Below are positions 1 through 10,368 of a DNA stretch of 64,000 bases, piece after piece (positions within the stretch are counted from its first letter, which is position 1; each line of letters opens with the position of its first letter). The DNA is taken from the NCBI GenBank assembly GCA_963662175.1, contig OY759218.1, positions 19,000,480 through 19,064,479 of the forward strand. The letters are read 5' to 3'. The notes beneath the pieces were generated by a model, which was not told where the DNA came from, did no database searches, and worked only from the letters and a program-made list of their open reading frames with translations. The stretch is from Aradus depressus. Lineage: Eukaryota > Arthropoda > Insecta > Hemiptera > Aradidae. The position numbers were made by a program, and so were the translations under genes.

Positions 1-510
1 CATATATTTTATTTATTTATTTGTTCTCAGCCTTTTCAATATACATTATACCTTTCAATTTAAGTATTACTTATATTTCCTATTGGTATTTATTATAGAT
101 TTTTTGGGGCGCTATAACTTTGGTCGTATTGGTCCTATCTCAAATCTGTGGGCATCTAAACAATTGGAAATGTTATTAGAAACGTTGTGGAAACCAATTT
201 TTCGATAGAGCTAACCTTTCTCGCGTAAATTGAGCAAAGGTCTAAAAAAATGTGTTTCAAAACGACATTTCAGGATAGTTTTGGCATCTATCTCGCAAAC
301 TGACTTGCGAAGAATCGTATTCCATAAAAAATATCTTTCAGTTTCTCTACAACATTTATTTGGAGGGATGTTCGATTAGGTCATAAATATAGGCGGTATC
401 TTGTGAAATAGACCTCGAAGTAAAGTGGTCTTAATTTCGCTCCGATTACAACAGCTCTACAAGAGTTCATAATTTCGAAATTTTTTCGGGATTTTTTATG
501 AATTTTTGCA
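1..510 (+). repeat. Family B dispersed repeat, partial copy at window edge
   Basis: Shares its opening (Ctcagccttttcaatatac, then TTGGGGCGCTATAACTTTGG at about 105-125) with 40960-41100, and its middle (cgcgtaaattgagcaaagg; caaaactgacttgcgaag) with 5160-5300, 12690-12930 (reverse) and 48300-48600. No open frame of note. It runs off the left edge. I cannot assign it to a transposon class. Confidence 0.6.
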
Positions 511-593
511 TCATAGTATTTCTTTATACGATATGTATAAGAAAATAAAAATGCTTAAATGGAGCCCGAAAACTTAGTTGACTATTATTCATT

Positions 594-632
594 TAAACTG
601 GGGAGGTACAGTGCAGATGATTCACTGACATC
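594..632 (+). repeat. Family A end fragment
   Basis: Only the right-hand end is visible: a GGGGAGGTAC box followed by a GATTCACTGAC box, matching the Family A end GGGGAAGTACATTGCCGGTGA. A G-rich stretch with a poly-G run at about 690-708 follows. Confidence 0.4.
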
Positions 633-1059
633 ATTTCACCCGGATCAGAAAACGAAACAAATATTGATTTTGGGTTACTCGAGGTGGTGGGGTGGGGGGG
701 GGGGGGGTTGAGGTGAGGAAGGGGAGGGTGGTTACGCCAAAAGAAAAAGAGGGTAAGTGGGTCTAAGGAGGGTGAAGACGGGGCAGTAGGGTGGTGCAGG
801 CTCACCTAGTGACATACATCTAACGTCACCTTACTAGGGTAGGATGAGTCGATAGGAGAACATCGATATAATATCGATCTAGTGCTGTGTTTGAAACATG
901 TCCACATTCATGTTCCCAATCTGAAACTACCGGTTTTTATAAAAATCATTGAAGCTTTCTATTGAATTAAAAAAATTAATAATGAAGTAATCATAACATT
1001 AATATCAAAAACTGCTATTCATATGAAATGAGTGTTACTCAGCCATTACTAGCTGTGGT

Positions 1060-1440
1060 GGACGGCGCCCCGCAGTAGTACAGCCAGCCAGCACCCCACA
1101 TTTTTCCCGAGCTCTCTCGGCGCAAGGAGCGCCACCAATAAAGTTAAGGTGGGCTGGGGGTAACCGATGATCGTCGTAGATGGTTAGTAATCGCTCCTAG
1201 CCAACCACAGCAACAGATAATTATTTCGACGACTCGGCGAACGGGTATCGTGGGCTCCACCGGAGGTCGGCAACAAACACAAAAAAAAAAGTCTACGGTG
1301 GGAGTTGATACGCAGGAGATCGGCTACCCAATGTTCAGCCGAGTTGTCGCCTCTTGGCGGAGAGAGAAGAAAGCAGTATGACCTTGCGCCAGGCACGACT
1401 ACCTGTCTGCGAGCTGACCAAAGCAACAGATTCTTTTTAT
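1060..1440. other. GC-rich fragment, possible LINE 3' region
   Basis: Clearly GC-richer than its surroundings. The text cccgagctctctcggcgcaa (about 1107-1130) resembles the shared core of the GC-rich inserts at 28495-28728 and 54981-55238 (ctcgagctcactcggcgcaa). The minus strand has an 80-codon open frame I do not recognise. It is probably a piece of the same retroelement family, but the match is short. Confidence 0.35.
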
Positions 1441-1544
1441 TTTAAAAATAAATATTATTATTAGAGCCTTTTTCCCCCGAAGAATCATTGAACGGGTGGT
1501 ATAATGCTTCCACCGGTGGCCACGGCACTCGAAATGATTCCTAC

Positions 1545-1950
1545 CATTCCCTTCGGCCGATTTCTCGAAAAATTAATACGTGTAGTCCTTGAGGCCTTTA
1601 AGTTTACATATGAAATTTCGTGTCAATACATTCATTTTTTCGGGAGTAAGTAGATATTTTGTAATCAACCCCCCCCCCCCCCCCCCCCCCCCCTTCTCCC
1701 TAATGCCCACCTTACCTTTAGACGATTTGTCTAAAAATCAAAACGAGTCGTCTTTCTGGGATTCTGAATACACATATAAATTTCGTCTCGATATATTCTT
1801 TCTATTGGGAGTTATGGTGACACTCAGACAGACAGGAATTTTTTTTTTTTCATTTTTGGAATCAGGGGGTCGGAGAACATGAAATTTCAGTGAAATCTCA
1901 ACATCGAATTCGTGACCGATTATATAACATCGTAAATCTGGGGAAGTACA
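1545..1950 (-). repeat. Family A copy, minus orientation
   Basis: Carries the Family A inner modules in reverse (aatttcgtctcgatatattc; gaaatttcagtgaaatctca; gaccgattatataac) and ends in CTGGGGAAGTAC near 1937-1950. A 25-base C run sits at 1669-1693, at the place where other copies have a shorter CCCCTCC run. Confidence 0.65.
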
Positions 1951-2850
1951 AACTTCTATATATTAGACAATCATCTAAAGTCCCGATAATCTCGGAATTG
2001 GAAATTTGATACTCGGGGATTGCAGCCCTACTCGGGAAAGAAAACCAAGAAAATGAGAAAAAGCTGAAGAAAAAAAAGAGATTGGCTGTCCATATTTCAG
2101 ATTGAATGATATCAAAGTGACATCAATGCAAATCAGATTATAGACGGGCAAAACAAATATACGATATGTAGTGCTAAAGAATAGGGAAGGATATGGTAAA
2201 AATTGTGAGAAGGTGGCCGAGGGGAGGGGACGGGGGGGGAGGGGGAATGTTTCCCCTGGGATGCCATCTACGATATCTGGGAGGAGGCGCCTGCCAGTAT
2301 GCAGATGAAATCGACGTCAAGGGACATATTGTGAGTGTGAGCTAAGGGAACCGAGAGGCTACCGGCATCCAGCGCAAGGCAACCCACACGAGGCAACCCT
2401 TTCTTGCAACCCTTCCCTCACCCTTCGACTCTTCACCTCTCTTCACTCCCAATCCCAACTTTAGAATTTTGCATTTCAGAAATACGGGGATTAAAAACTC
2501 GCTAAGCCCAGGAATTTTGGAGTTAAATAAAAGATTTTATACATTATCAACTTTTTATTTAAAATATGTTTATTTTCTTATATCTTTAGGACTACTAGCT
2601 AGGTCCCTTGAACACGTCATCTTCGCGATGAATTCTCTGAATCCGCTCTAACTGAGAAACCTATGCAGTAAGGAAATTTCAGATGAAGATGCCACAAGTA
2701 CTAACTTATTAGATTTTGGCCGATATCTTTCACGTATTCACACTTTTAAGTATTCACATTGTATAAATAATATTTGCTAAAAGAGTAAAACATGGCATTG
2801 TCAAAATGTCAAAGGGAAGAAATCACCCAGTGGTGATACTCCCAAGGCAC
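1951..2850. other. No recognised feature
   Basis: Mostly AT-rich, with a GC-rich patch at about 2215-2420. Open frames are short. I saw no similarity to the repeat families elsewhere in the window. Confidence 0.5.
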
Positions 2851-3230
2851 TGAGGCATAGTGAGGAACAGAGACTGAGTCAGTTCGGCGTAGTTCTTCGT
2901 GGGGAACAGAGACTGAGTCAGTTCGGCGTAGTTCTTCGTGGGGAACAGAGACACTGAGTCAGTTCGGCGTAGTGCTTCGTGGGGAACAGAGACACTGAGT
3001 CAGTTCGGCGTAGTTCTTCGTGGGGAACAGAGACACTGAGTCACTTCGGCGTAGTTCTTCGTGGGGAACAGAGACTGAGTCAGTTCGGCGTAGTTCTTCG
3101 TGCGGAACAGAGACACTGAGTCAGTTCGGCGTAGTTCTTCGTGGGGAACAGACACTGAGTCAGTTCGGCGTAGTTCTTCGTGGGGAACAGAGACTGAGTC
3201 AGTTCGGCGTAGTCCATAGTGGGAATCAGC
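2851..3230. repeat. Tandem array, about 39-bp unit, about 9 copies
   Basis: The unit reads GAGACTGAGTCAGTTCGGCG plus TAGTTCTTCGTGGGGAACA, with 2-bp variants (gagacactgag). At 39 bp (13 codons) it keeps a frame open across several units, which produces an 85-codon repetitive open frame (3020-3277). I regard that as a by-product and not a gene. The array ends where the unit decays (agtccatagtgggaatcag). Confidence 0.9.
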
Positions 3231-3965
3231 TCTCTACTTTTATTAAATCAGTTAGCACTAAAGATGGCCGAATGTGACTGAAAGCTGGACAAACGAACTT
3301 GTGGATGGAGAACAACTCTGTGTACTTTTATTAAATTCATCAAGCACAGAACCTCCAAAATATTGCTATGTTTGTGTATTAGTTCCTTGTTATTGTGTAC
3401 ATTAAAATAATCCTCTCCAAATTCGCACCGTCTGCTAAATCCCCGCAATTTTTCCATACACTTTATTGAAACGTCTAGATAGATTTATCACATATATAAA
3501 AATCTAAATGGTTCAGATTTCACATAGACCAGATTTTTTGATCTGTGCAGACCTGCAAGTGCGCCGATTGATCTGTGTCAATATACAATTTCGAATCTGT
3601 TTTGGTTTTGAGAAGTGTTGTCTGATGTTAGCTTGAAGCCTACCTCAGATATCTAAGTGGGTGTGGAGTCGACAATATTTCTATTGACGCCTTCCTTCCT
3701 CTCTATGAATATTATATTAAGTGATTCACGGGGCCACACCCGTCTTATTGAAAACAATATCTGTTCACTATTCACATTCACACTCACAATCACACACTCA
3801 CAATCACACACTCACACTGCCATAGCTTATAGCCACGATAAATCAACCGGATGGCTTCAACTCATTGTGTCATCTACATTTCTCACCTTCACTTCAACAC
3901 ACCTCTCAAATTTTATTGTGTTTCTCTGATATATTGTGAACCACCCATCCTCGTTAACATTGGTG
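3231..3965. other. Mostly unrecognised; short CACTCACAAT-type simple repeat
   Basis: A small CA-rich simple repeat (cactcacaatcacacactca) lies at about 3773-3821. The rest shows no repeat I recognise. A 69-codon minus frame (3248-3457) and a 90-codon plus frame (3657-3929) have no recognisable domain. Confidence 0.5.
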
Positions 3966-3971
3966 AGTTTA

Positions 3972-4343
3972 GACCAATTCACACAAGAAAGACTGACGTA
4001 CCATGTCCTCGCTATTAGACTGTTGCTTCTTTGATTGAGAAACAGTTTTTTCCATTGACTTTATATACTTATATGAATACTCTGAACCAATACATGATGG
4101 ACCAATCCAGGGCGACGCGGACCAATCGCAGTCTAGTCCGGGTCCAGTCCAGTCCTGGATGTGTGTATTACCAACTGAGCCTAGGAAAGCCTTCCGACCT
4201 TGTATAAGCCATCTGAAAACTGTCAAGGTTATGCACTCAACACTGACATATTAACCTGGGAGCAGCAGGTGGAGGGGGATAATCCATTGACGGTCCAGTC
4301 GCAGTCCAGTCATGGTCTGGTCTATTAGTTGTGAATCGGCCTT
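3972..4343. repeat. Family F (GTCCAGTC-rich) dispersed repeat
   Basis: Contains clustered GTCCAGTC/GACTGGAC words (gggtccagtccagtcctgg; cggtccagtcgcagtccag). It ends in GTGAATCGGCC, and GACCAATTCACAC at its left is an approximate inverted copy of that end. The flanking TTA on both sides would fit a 3-bp target duplication of PIF/Harbinger type. However, similarity to 5320-5540 continues past 4343 (ttgctgacctcttgactagg), so the boundary is uncertain. Confidence 0.5.
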
Positions 4344-4519
4344 ATAGCCCCGGGTTGCTGACCTCTTGACTAGGTAAATTTTGCCGAACAACATATAATA
4401 TACATTGTAACTAAACCTGACGATGGTGTAAAGCCGAAATCGGTAGTTTGTGTATACTTATTACTTTTGTGTATATGTACTATCATTCTCCCTCCCGAAC
4501 CCTCTCTCAAATTTATTTC

Positions 4520-5310
4520 ATATTGGTACTACTGGGTACATGAAAGTAATGTGTTGGCGTCAGCAGTTTTCTTTGTTTCATTGTACAGCGACTTTCTTAT
4601 ACCCAGAATGAAACTGACCAAATTTTGGAGGAGGGAGGTGATGGTTGATATAAAACAGTCCTGTTATGGCTGTCACATATAATGTTTTCTTTATTTTTTT
4701 CATCATATTTTATAAAAAGACTCAGTGGTATGCCTGCTTGTCTCCTGAGCTCAAGAATGTGGGTTCGAAACCCGACCGAGGCCCTTAGTTTATTTTATCT
4801 GGGAGGTAAAATAAACTTAAGCATGCCGTCCTTCAGATGGGACGTTAAGCCATGGTCCCGAGCCTGTACGATTTCAGGTACTCGTTAAAGACCCCTTCCC
4901 TAAGTGAATAAAAATTTAGGGTAGGCAAAATTTATGACTCCCACAGTAGAGTCGGGCTCATGTCCAATAGGGTGACGAAAGAGCGCTCTGGTAGTAGGCG
5001 ATATGACCTCGTAGTTAAAGCCCGGGCATGAATCATAAAACCTAACCTAACCTAAAAAGACTACCTATATTAATAGAATATTTTAAAATTAGTTGCTATG
5101 CGCTACAATTCAAACATTACTTAGAAATATTTCCAACAGAAAATTATTTTACATTTTGGCTATAACTTTGGTCGTATCTCAAATCTGATCACATTAGCGA
5201 AAACCAAAAACCGCATAAATCAAACAAACATCTCAAAAAATCGGTTTCAAAATGAGATGTTTTTGGCATGTATCTCGCAAAACGGACGACTTGCAAAAAA
5301 TCTTATTTCA
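4520..5310 (+). repeat. Family B copy, split by a SINE
   Basis: The left part (cattgtacagcgactttctt; ataaaacagtcctgttatgg) matches 11660-11830, 12940-13040, 22230-22330 and 30160-30300. The right part (attacttagaaatatttcc; gctataactttggtcgtat) matches 11950-12040 and 1-125. A SINE at 4723-5053 separates them, so the copy predates that insertion. Confidence 0.65.
4723..5053 (+). mobile_element. tRNA-derived SINE, 5'-truncated, with CCTAA tail
   Basis: A non-coding retroposon. The copy starts inside the tRNA-like head (cagtggtatgcctgcttg), keeps the B-box-like GGGTTCGAAACCC and the whole body, and ends in AACCTAACCTAACCTAA. The target duplication AAAAAGACT lies at 4714-4722 and 5054-5062. Because the 5' end is missing but the duplication is intact, incomplete reverse transcription at insertion is the simplest explanation. 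Confidence 0.9.
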
Positions 5311-5314
5311 TATA

Positions 5315-5540
5315 AATTGTACCTGGGAGCATAATCCTTTGACGGTTCAGTCCAATTCCAGTCATGGTCTATTATATGTGAATCGGCCTTTATAGTTGCG
5401 TCGCGGACTGCGGATTGTTGACCCTTTGACTTGGTAAAAACATTTAGCTGAACAACAGATGACATTTCTACTATTAAATAGGCCATTAACCCAATCGCAA
5501 AGCAATTCAGGATGAGGCACCCTTTTTCTTGGGACAAATT
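5315..5540. repeat. Family F partial copy
   Basis: Shares acctgggagcataatcc, the GTCCAATTCCAGTCATGGTC cluster, GTGAATCGGCC and the following ttgaccctttgacttgg with 4250-4395. Confidence 0.55.
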
Positions 5541-5950
5541 GACACCTTTGACAGAGATGGATATGGCTATTGAGAAAACGTTGCTAGAAATATCGCAATG
5601 ATAAGGGCTGGACCATGGAAGACGGAGATGAAAGAGAAATAATAAAAAAAAACAGTTTGGAAAGCGATGAGTTGGGAGCGGCGGACGGCCCAGTCGAATG
5701 ATCCTCGATCCGAAACTCCAATCTCCCGCCTGGAATGTCTCTATCCTTCTTTTTATTTTTCCTCCTAAAGTAATAAATGCCTCTCAGGACCACTCTCGCA
5801 TCTCTTCCCCTAAACGTTGTTTTATATATATCTTCAATTTATTTTAGTTTATTTTTGTTTTTATTCTCAACCACTGTTTTTGCTGTATCCCTGTCTGTTT
5901 TTCACCAGTTTTGTCAGAGTATTGATTGTTTTCATATTTCGTGATTTTTT
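5541..5950. other. No recognised feature
   Basis: Contains a 69-codon minus frame (5584-5793) without recognisable domains. T-rich near 5820-5950. Confidence 0.45.
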
Positions 5951-5994
5951 TTACTTCCCCAGATGACATGTCATCATTCAAAAATTCGATATTA

Positions 5995-6535
5995 TATATA
6001 TATATGTGGTGGGCTGGTGTTTTACACCTAGGGACCTAAGTATCCAGTGCTCTTATTCCTTTTCTGAAAGCGCTGGGCTTCCCCCTTATTATATTAACTG
6101 TATGTTTAAACTACCTGAACCAAGCCCTTCATGAAGTGCTCAGTCTCCCAGTTTCCTTAATGAACCTGAGAATGCTCTCAGAGTCCAATCTTCTAAAGTC
6201 CTCCTCTGCGATTATATCTCCACCAAAGATGCGGAATCTCATTCGCGCATATCCCGAGCAGATGCCCACGAAGTGTGCCTCCGTTTCGTCTTCTTCCCCA
6301 CATCTATCACAGGTAGGACAGTCCTTGACTCCCACAGTGTGTAGGTGTTGATTGAACGGACCATGTCCTGTGAGAACTCCAGTCAGTTGCCTAAGCTTGT
6401 TCCTTTTGAGGTTCAGAACCCTGGACTCCCCTCCCAGGAACATCTTCGACTGCCTGCATGTGGTCTTTTCTCTCCATGTACTCTCCAAAAGATCCTTAGT
6501 CCATTCTTTGATTTGGGTTCGGTATGTCTCCCGAA
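5995..6535 (-). mobile_element. I/LOA/R1-like LINE 3' end, 5'-truncated
   Basis: A 541-bp insertion on the minus strand bounded by a 15-bp target duplication, AAAAATTCGATATTA, at 5980-5994 and 6536-6550. The element ends in a TA-rich tail (5995-6005), preceded by a 3' untranslated stretch (cctagggacctaagtatcc on the plus strand) that is shared with 61400-61500 and 61850-61950. Inward of that is the C-terminal coding part. This is the best dated LINE insertion of its family here, because its host Family A copy is recognisable on both sides. Confidence 0.9.
6129..6535 (-). pseudogene. C-terminal part of a LINE ORF2 polyprotein (zinc-finger tail)
   Basis: The minus frame reads through a region typical of the part after the RNase H domain in I/LOA/R1-like LINEs: RQLTGVLTGHGPFNQHLHTV, then CDRCGEEDETEAHFVGIC, then YARMRFRIFGG. 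The second peptide is a C-x2-C-x8-H-x4-C metal-binding motif. The frame is open from the insertion edge to its stop at 6129, so this stretch has no internal stop. The reverse transcriptase, endonuclease and RNase H domains are absent because of 5' truncation, so no activity is expected. Codons upstream of 6535 in the same frame belong to Family A and are not part of the protein. The exact clade needs a tree; I/LOA/R1-like is my reading of the motif order. Confidence 0.85.
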
Positions 6536-6604
6536 AAAAATTCGATATTAAGTTTTCACCGGAATATCGGTCGGTATTCACAGATACACAGACAGACAAT
6601 GATT

Positions 6605-6760
6605 GATAGACTCGACAGTATCTACAAGTATACAATGTCGAGGGAAGCCGAGGTTCTGTCTTGTAAAGAATAGAACTCAGTATTTGGTCAACGTTTCGGA
6701 AACTATGTATTTCCTTCTTCAGGGGCTTAAGTATTAACAAATATCTGTAAAGAATACTTA
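6605..6760 (-). repeat. Penelope-like / Family G-type fragment (CCTGAAGAAGG..CCGAAACGTTG)
   Basis: On the minus strand the text reads CCCTGAAGAAGGAAATACAT, then AGTTTCCGAAACGTTGACC. The hairpin-forming pair GGAAA/TTTCC is followed by GAAAC. This resembles a recurring motif of Penelope-like and some LINE untranslated regions. The fragment has no coding part and lies between two Family A copies. Confidence 0.4.
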
Positions 6761-6763
6761 CAA

Positions 6764-7290
6764 AGTATAGGGGAAGTTATAGGTCAAAAATTAGATGCTG
6801 AGTTTTCATGTTTTCCTACCTCCAGATTCCAGATATGAAAAACAAAATTTCTGTATGTCTGTGCGTTCATTGTCAGTGACCACGGTAACTCCTGATGGAA
6901 TGAAAGTATCGATATTAAATTTTATATATGTGCCAGACCCCCAAACGACACATATTGACTTTTAGCCAAATTGACCAAAAGAAGGTGTGGGATTAGGGGG
7001 ACTCTAATACCTGATAAAATGAAGGTATTAACACGAAATTTCATATAATAATTTTCAGCGAAATCGGCAGAAGAGAAGGGGGGGATCAGAGGAGCTTCAA
7101 CTCAAAAACCCTATAACTGCCGATATAATGTATTTTTCGTCACAGAAGTTCGTATGAGGATTTAGGAGCCCCTACGTAAGTCAAATATTGAATATCAGCG
7201 CGAACGGTCGAATGTTTTTGGAGGAGGAGCGAAAAGTTAATTGATTAATTCGTTCTGGGGAAGTACATTGCCAGTGATTTACTGACGACT
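6764..7290 (+). repeat. Family A copy, nearly full length
   Basis: This copy shows the family layout well. It starts with AGTATAGGGGAAGTTATAGG, then aaaaattagatgctgagttttc, then several copies of the inner module (actcctgatggaatgaaag / cgatattaaattttatatatg / aaaaccctataactgccgat). It then passes through gcgaacggtcgaatgttttt and ends in CTGGGGAAGTACATTGCCAG followed by TGATTTACTGACGAC. No long open frame is present in either direction. Confidence 0.8.
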
Positions 7291-7389
7291 TCTATATTAT
7301 TTTGATGTTATGGAAAGAGTATTAACTGCTAATGTTGGGTTTCCATTTCACAATTCAGACGTTGTTTTAAATGTAAATTGACTGCTTGG

Positions 7390-8075
7390 GACGTATTTAA
7401 CATTATATCCAGTGGAGATAGATTGTGACCTGCGACTACAGTCCAGGTGAAGTCCAGTCCGCAGTCTGGTCTATCATTTCATTTAACATTATATCCAGTG
7501 GAGATAGATTGTGACCTGGGACAACAGTCCAGGTGGAGTCCAGTCCACAGTCTGATTTATGAGTTCATTTAACATTATATCCAGTGGAGATAGATTGTGA
7601 CCTGCGACTACAGTCCAAGTGGAGTCCAGTCCGCGGTCTGGTCTATCATTTCATTTAACATTATATCCAGTGGAGATAGACTGTGACCTGCGACTACAGT
7701 CCAAGTGGAGTCCAGTCCGCAGTCTGGTCTATCAGTTCATTTAACATTATATCCAGTGGAGATAGATTGTGACATGGGACAACAGTCCAAATGGAGTCCA
7801 GTCGCGGTCAGGTCTATCAATTCATTAAACATTATATCCAGTGGAGATAGATTGTGATCTGGGACTACGTCCTAGTGGAGTCCAGTCGCGGTCTGGTCTA
7901 TCAGTTCATTTAACATTATATCCAGTGGAGATCGATTGTGACCTGCGACTACAGTCCAGGTGGAGTCCAGTCCGCAGTCTGGTCTATGAGTTCATTTGAC
8001 ATTATATCCAGTGGAGATAGATTGTGACCTGCGACTACAGTCCAAGTGGAGTCCAGTCGCGGTCTGGTCAATGAA
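7390..8075. repeat. Satellite-like tandem array, about 86-bp unit, 8 copies
   Basis: Each unit begins CATTATATCCAGTGGAGATA and contains cgactacagtccaagtgg, AGTCCAGTCCGCAGTCTGG and tctatcagttcatttaa. Unit starts are at 7401, 7488, 7573, 7659, 7745, 7830, 7914 and 8000, giving spacings of 84-87 bp. The GTCCAGTC words link the unit to dispersed Family F. Confidence 0.95.
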
Positions 8076-8397
8076 GTCTGGAATGACCTGTAAAAGGAAG
8101 TTGAAGATTATTTGACGATTATTTACAGAAATGAGGGATAAATGAAACTTCCCCCAAAACGTTCCCCATTCAATAAAGACTGGCGACTGTGAGGCGTTTT
8201 GTTAACGTAGTCTGGTAACTGGTCCTCATTGATCCATTAGCTAAGTCAATCTCTTCTTTTTATTTATAGTAAATTGGGCTTTTTGACGCCGCGGCACTCA
8301 ATGAAAGGGTTTCTATGATTGCCTTACTTAATGGGGTAATCATAGCGTACCGCTTACAGCCGCTACCAGGAAGTTGAAAATAAATTCTATAAAAAAA
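8076..8397. other. No recognised feature
   Basis: A transition between the 86-bp array and a Family A copy. A 63-codon minus frame (8260-8451) shows no domain. Confidence 0.45.
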
Positions 8398-9095
8398 AAA
8401 GAGTCGTCGATGAATCACCGGCGTTGTACTTCCCCAGAACGAACTAATCAATTAACTTTTCTCTCCCCCTCCAAAACCAGTCAACCATTTGCACTAGTAT
8501 TCAACAGTTGACTGAAATAGGGGCTCCTAAAACTTCATACTAAATGTTGTGTCGATAAATTCACTACATCGACAGTTATTAGGGTTTTTGAATTGATCCC
8601 CCCCCCCCCCCCCCCCCCCCCCTGAACCCCCCTTTTCTTCGGGTTTTGTTCTCATTAGGTTTCTACTTCAATTATGGAATTTCATGTCGATACATCCATT
8701 ACATCGGCAGTTATTGCATTTTTGAGTTATGCCCCCTCTCATTCCCCTCCCCTTCTACCGATTCCGCTGAAAATTGATAAATGTCGTCTTTCATATGGTT
8801 TTGAATTAAAATGTAAAATGTAGTGTCGATACATTCATTACAACGGTATTTATTAAAGGTTTTTGGAGTTAAGCCTCTTTCTAATCCTTCCTTTAATAAA
8901 TTTGACTGAAAATCAATAGGTGTCGTCGTTAGAGGGTTCTGGATTCACGCATAAAATTTCGTGTCATTATATTCATTCTTTAGGGAGTTATCTACCGTGT
9001 TCAAAGTTAATTTTCTAATATTTGTAATCTAGAGGTCGGAAAACATGAAATTCCGTTGAAAACTCAGAATCGAATTTTTGACCGATTACATAACT
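8398..9095 (-). repeat. Family A copy, minus orientation, nearly full length
   Basis: Starts with GTCGTCGATGAATCACCGGC and GTACTTCCCCAGAACG. It has at least three inner modules (ttcatactaaatgttgtgtcg; ttatggaatttcatgtcgat; cataaaatttcgtgtcatta) and ends with gaccgattacataactttg. A 25-base C run occupies 8598-8622, at a site where other copies have a short C run. No coding capacity is visible. Confidence 0.8.
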
Positions 9096-9129
9096 TTGAA
9101 TTCTCAAAGCACGACATCTATTTATTTTC

Positions 9130-9660
9130 CATCTGAAGGGAAGGGGGAGATTAGGGGGAGGTTTAAGACACCAAAACTTTAATAACTGCCATAATTATGA
9201 AAGAATTGGCACAAAATATCATATGTACACTCGAACTCCAATCGATCTCAAGCTCTCCCGGCGCCACCAGGCAGTCGCAACTCAAGGAGGTCTTGGAGCG
9301 CCAGTCTGTCCCGTAAGGGCCGGGTGATTTACCGGAGCACCCGTTAAAAAAAAAAAAAAAATTTAACTCAAAACCCTATAAGAACGACACCCATTATATT
9401 TCAGCAGAATGAGCCGAAGAGGACTGGGTATCAGAGGGGCCTCAACTCAAAAATCTCAATACCTGCCGATAATATCGATACATTAATTATATTATAATGA
9501 ATATATCGACACGAAATTTAGTATGACAATTCACAAGCCACTATGTAATTAGATACAGTTTTAACTCAAACGGTCGATTGGCTAAAGAGGGAGAGCGAAA
9601 ACGTAATTGTTTAATTCGAGCTGGTGATGCTCATAACCTAAGATTCACCGATAATTTTTT
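9130..9660 (+). repeat. Family A copy split by a short LINE tail
   Basis: Modules ttaataactgccataattat and cctataagaacgacacccat lie on either side of the insertion at 9229-9362. The end reads cgagctggtgatgctcataacc, then GATTCACCGATAA, so the GGGGAAGTA box is damaged here. Confidence 0.65.
9229..9362 (+). mobile_element. LINE 3'-end fragment with poly(A)
   Basis: GC-rich text (agctctcccggcgccaccag) leads into GGGCCGGGTGATTTACCGGA, then GCACCCG and a run of A. The last part is shared, in reverse, with the insertion at 31178-31347. Only the 3' end was copied. A short imperfect duplication around acactc/taactc may mark the target site but is not convincing. Confidence 0.6.
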
Positions 9661-10170
9661 TTCATTTTTTGGATTCGGAAAATATAAAATTAAATTAAAA
9701 CTGAATATAGAATTTATGACCTATTACATAACCAGAAGCTCATCCTAGCGGTACAAATTAGATCTATTCTAATGGTAGAACCGTTTCTACCCGAACGTAG
9801 ACCATCTTTAATATAAAGTTGATGTGAATGGTGGTGACAATGATAACGACTGATATGAACACTTGGGTTACAATTTAAATGACATGGAAAAGCAATTAAC
9901 TCCTCCCCAATTTAGTCCCATTAAGAGGCAAAACTTTATTAATTTCAGTCTGAAAATAGACAATAGTGAACGATTTTGCTTGGATGGAGAATATTTCAAA
10001 TAACTATACAGGAAATCGTCTCTTATTTCCCTAATTACACGTATCATGGAGAAAATTATGTAGAAATTTCATGTTGAATTTTCACATCTATTTCATGTTT
10101 TCCGAATCCTTGAAAACTCCGAATCGAATTTTTGACCGATTATATAACTTAGAATTCTCAAAGCACGACA
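9655..10170. repeat. Family A fragments and unassigned sequence
   Basis: 9655-9735 carries the reversed Family A start (ggattcggaaaatataaaat; gaatttatgacctattacataa). 10050-10150 carries a second such piece (catgttttccgaatccttg; gaatttttgaccgattatat). The stretch between, 9740-10045, is not recognised. Confidence 0.45.
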
Positions 10171-10368
10171 CCTATTGAAGTATAAACAAGTATAACTCAT
10201 AAAGAAATTAATTTATTTAATGCCGTTCCCCACTTCTTGAAGTCAATAGATACAATAAAAAAATTTAAATTTCAACTAAAAATGTTCATGTTGGAGGATA
10301 CACTATACACGGAAACGGAATTTTATTCTCACTGTTCGAAAAAAATAATATAATCACAATAAAGAATC

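Larger units (their letters stand above)
5951..6600 (+). repeat. Family A copy interrupted by a LINE
   Basis: Begins with ACTTCCCCAG and reaches TCAAAAATTCGATATT at about 5990. It resumes at 6536 with the same AAAAATTCGATATT and continues as AAGTTTTCACCGGAATATC, the normal Family A order. The LINE at 5995-6535 lies between the two halves. Confidence 0.7.

Noticed and set aside
2851..3230. CRISPR array
   Set aside because: Units are contiguous without unique spacers, and the context is eukaryotic.
3972..4343. PIF/Harbinger MITE with TTA duplication
   Set aside because: The ends are only approximately inverted and the similarity to a second copy continues past the proposed right end, so I list it only as a dispersed repeat.
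6136..6606. Plus-strand genes between 6136 and 6606
   Set aside because: They are antisense shadows of the LINE C-terminal frame on the minus strand.
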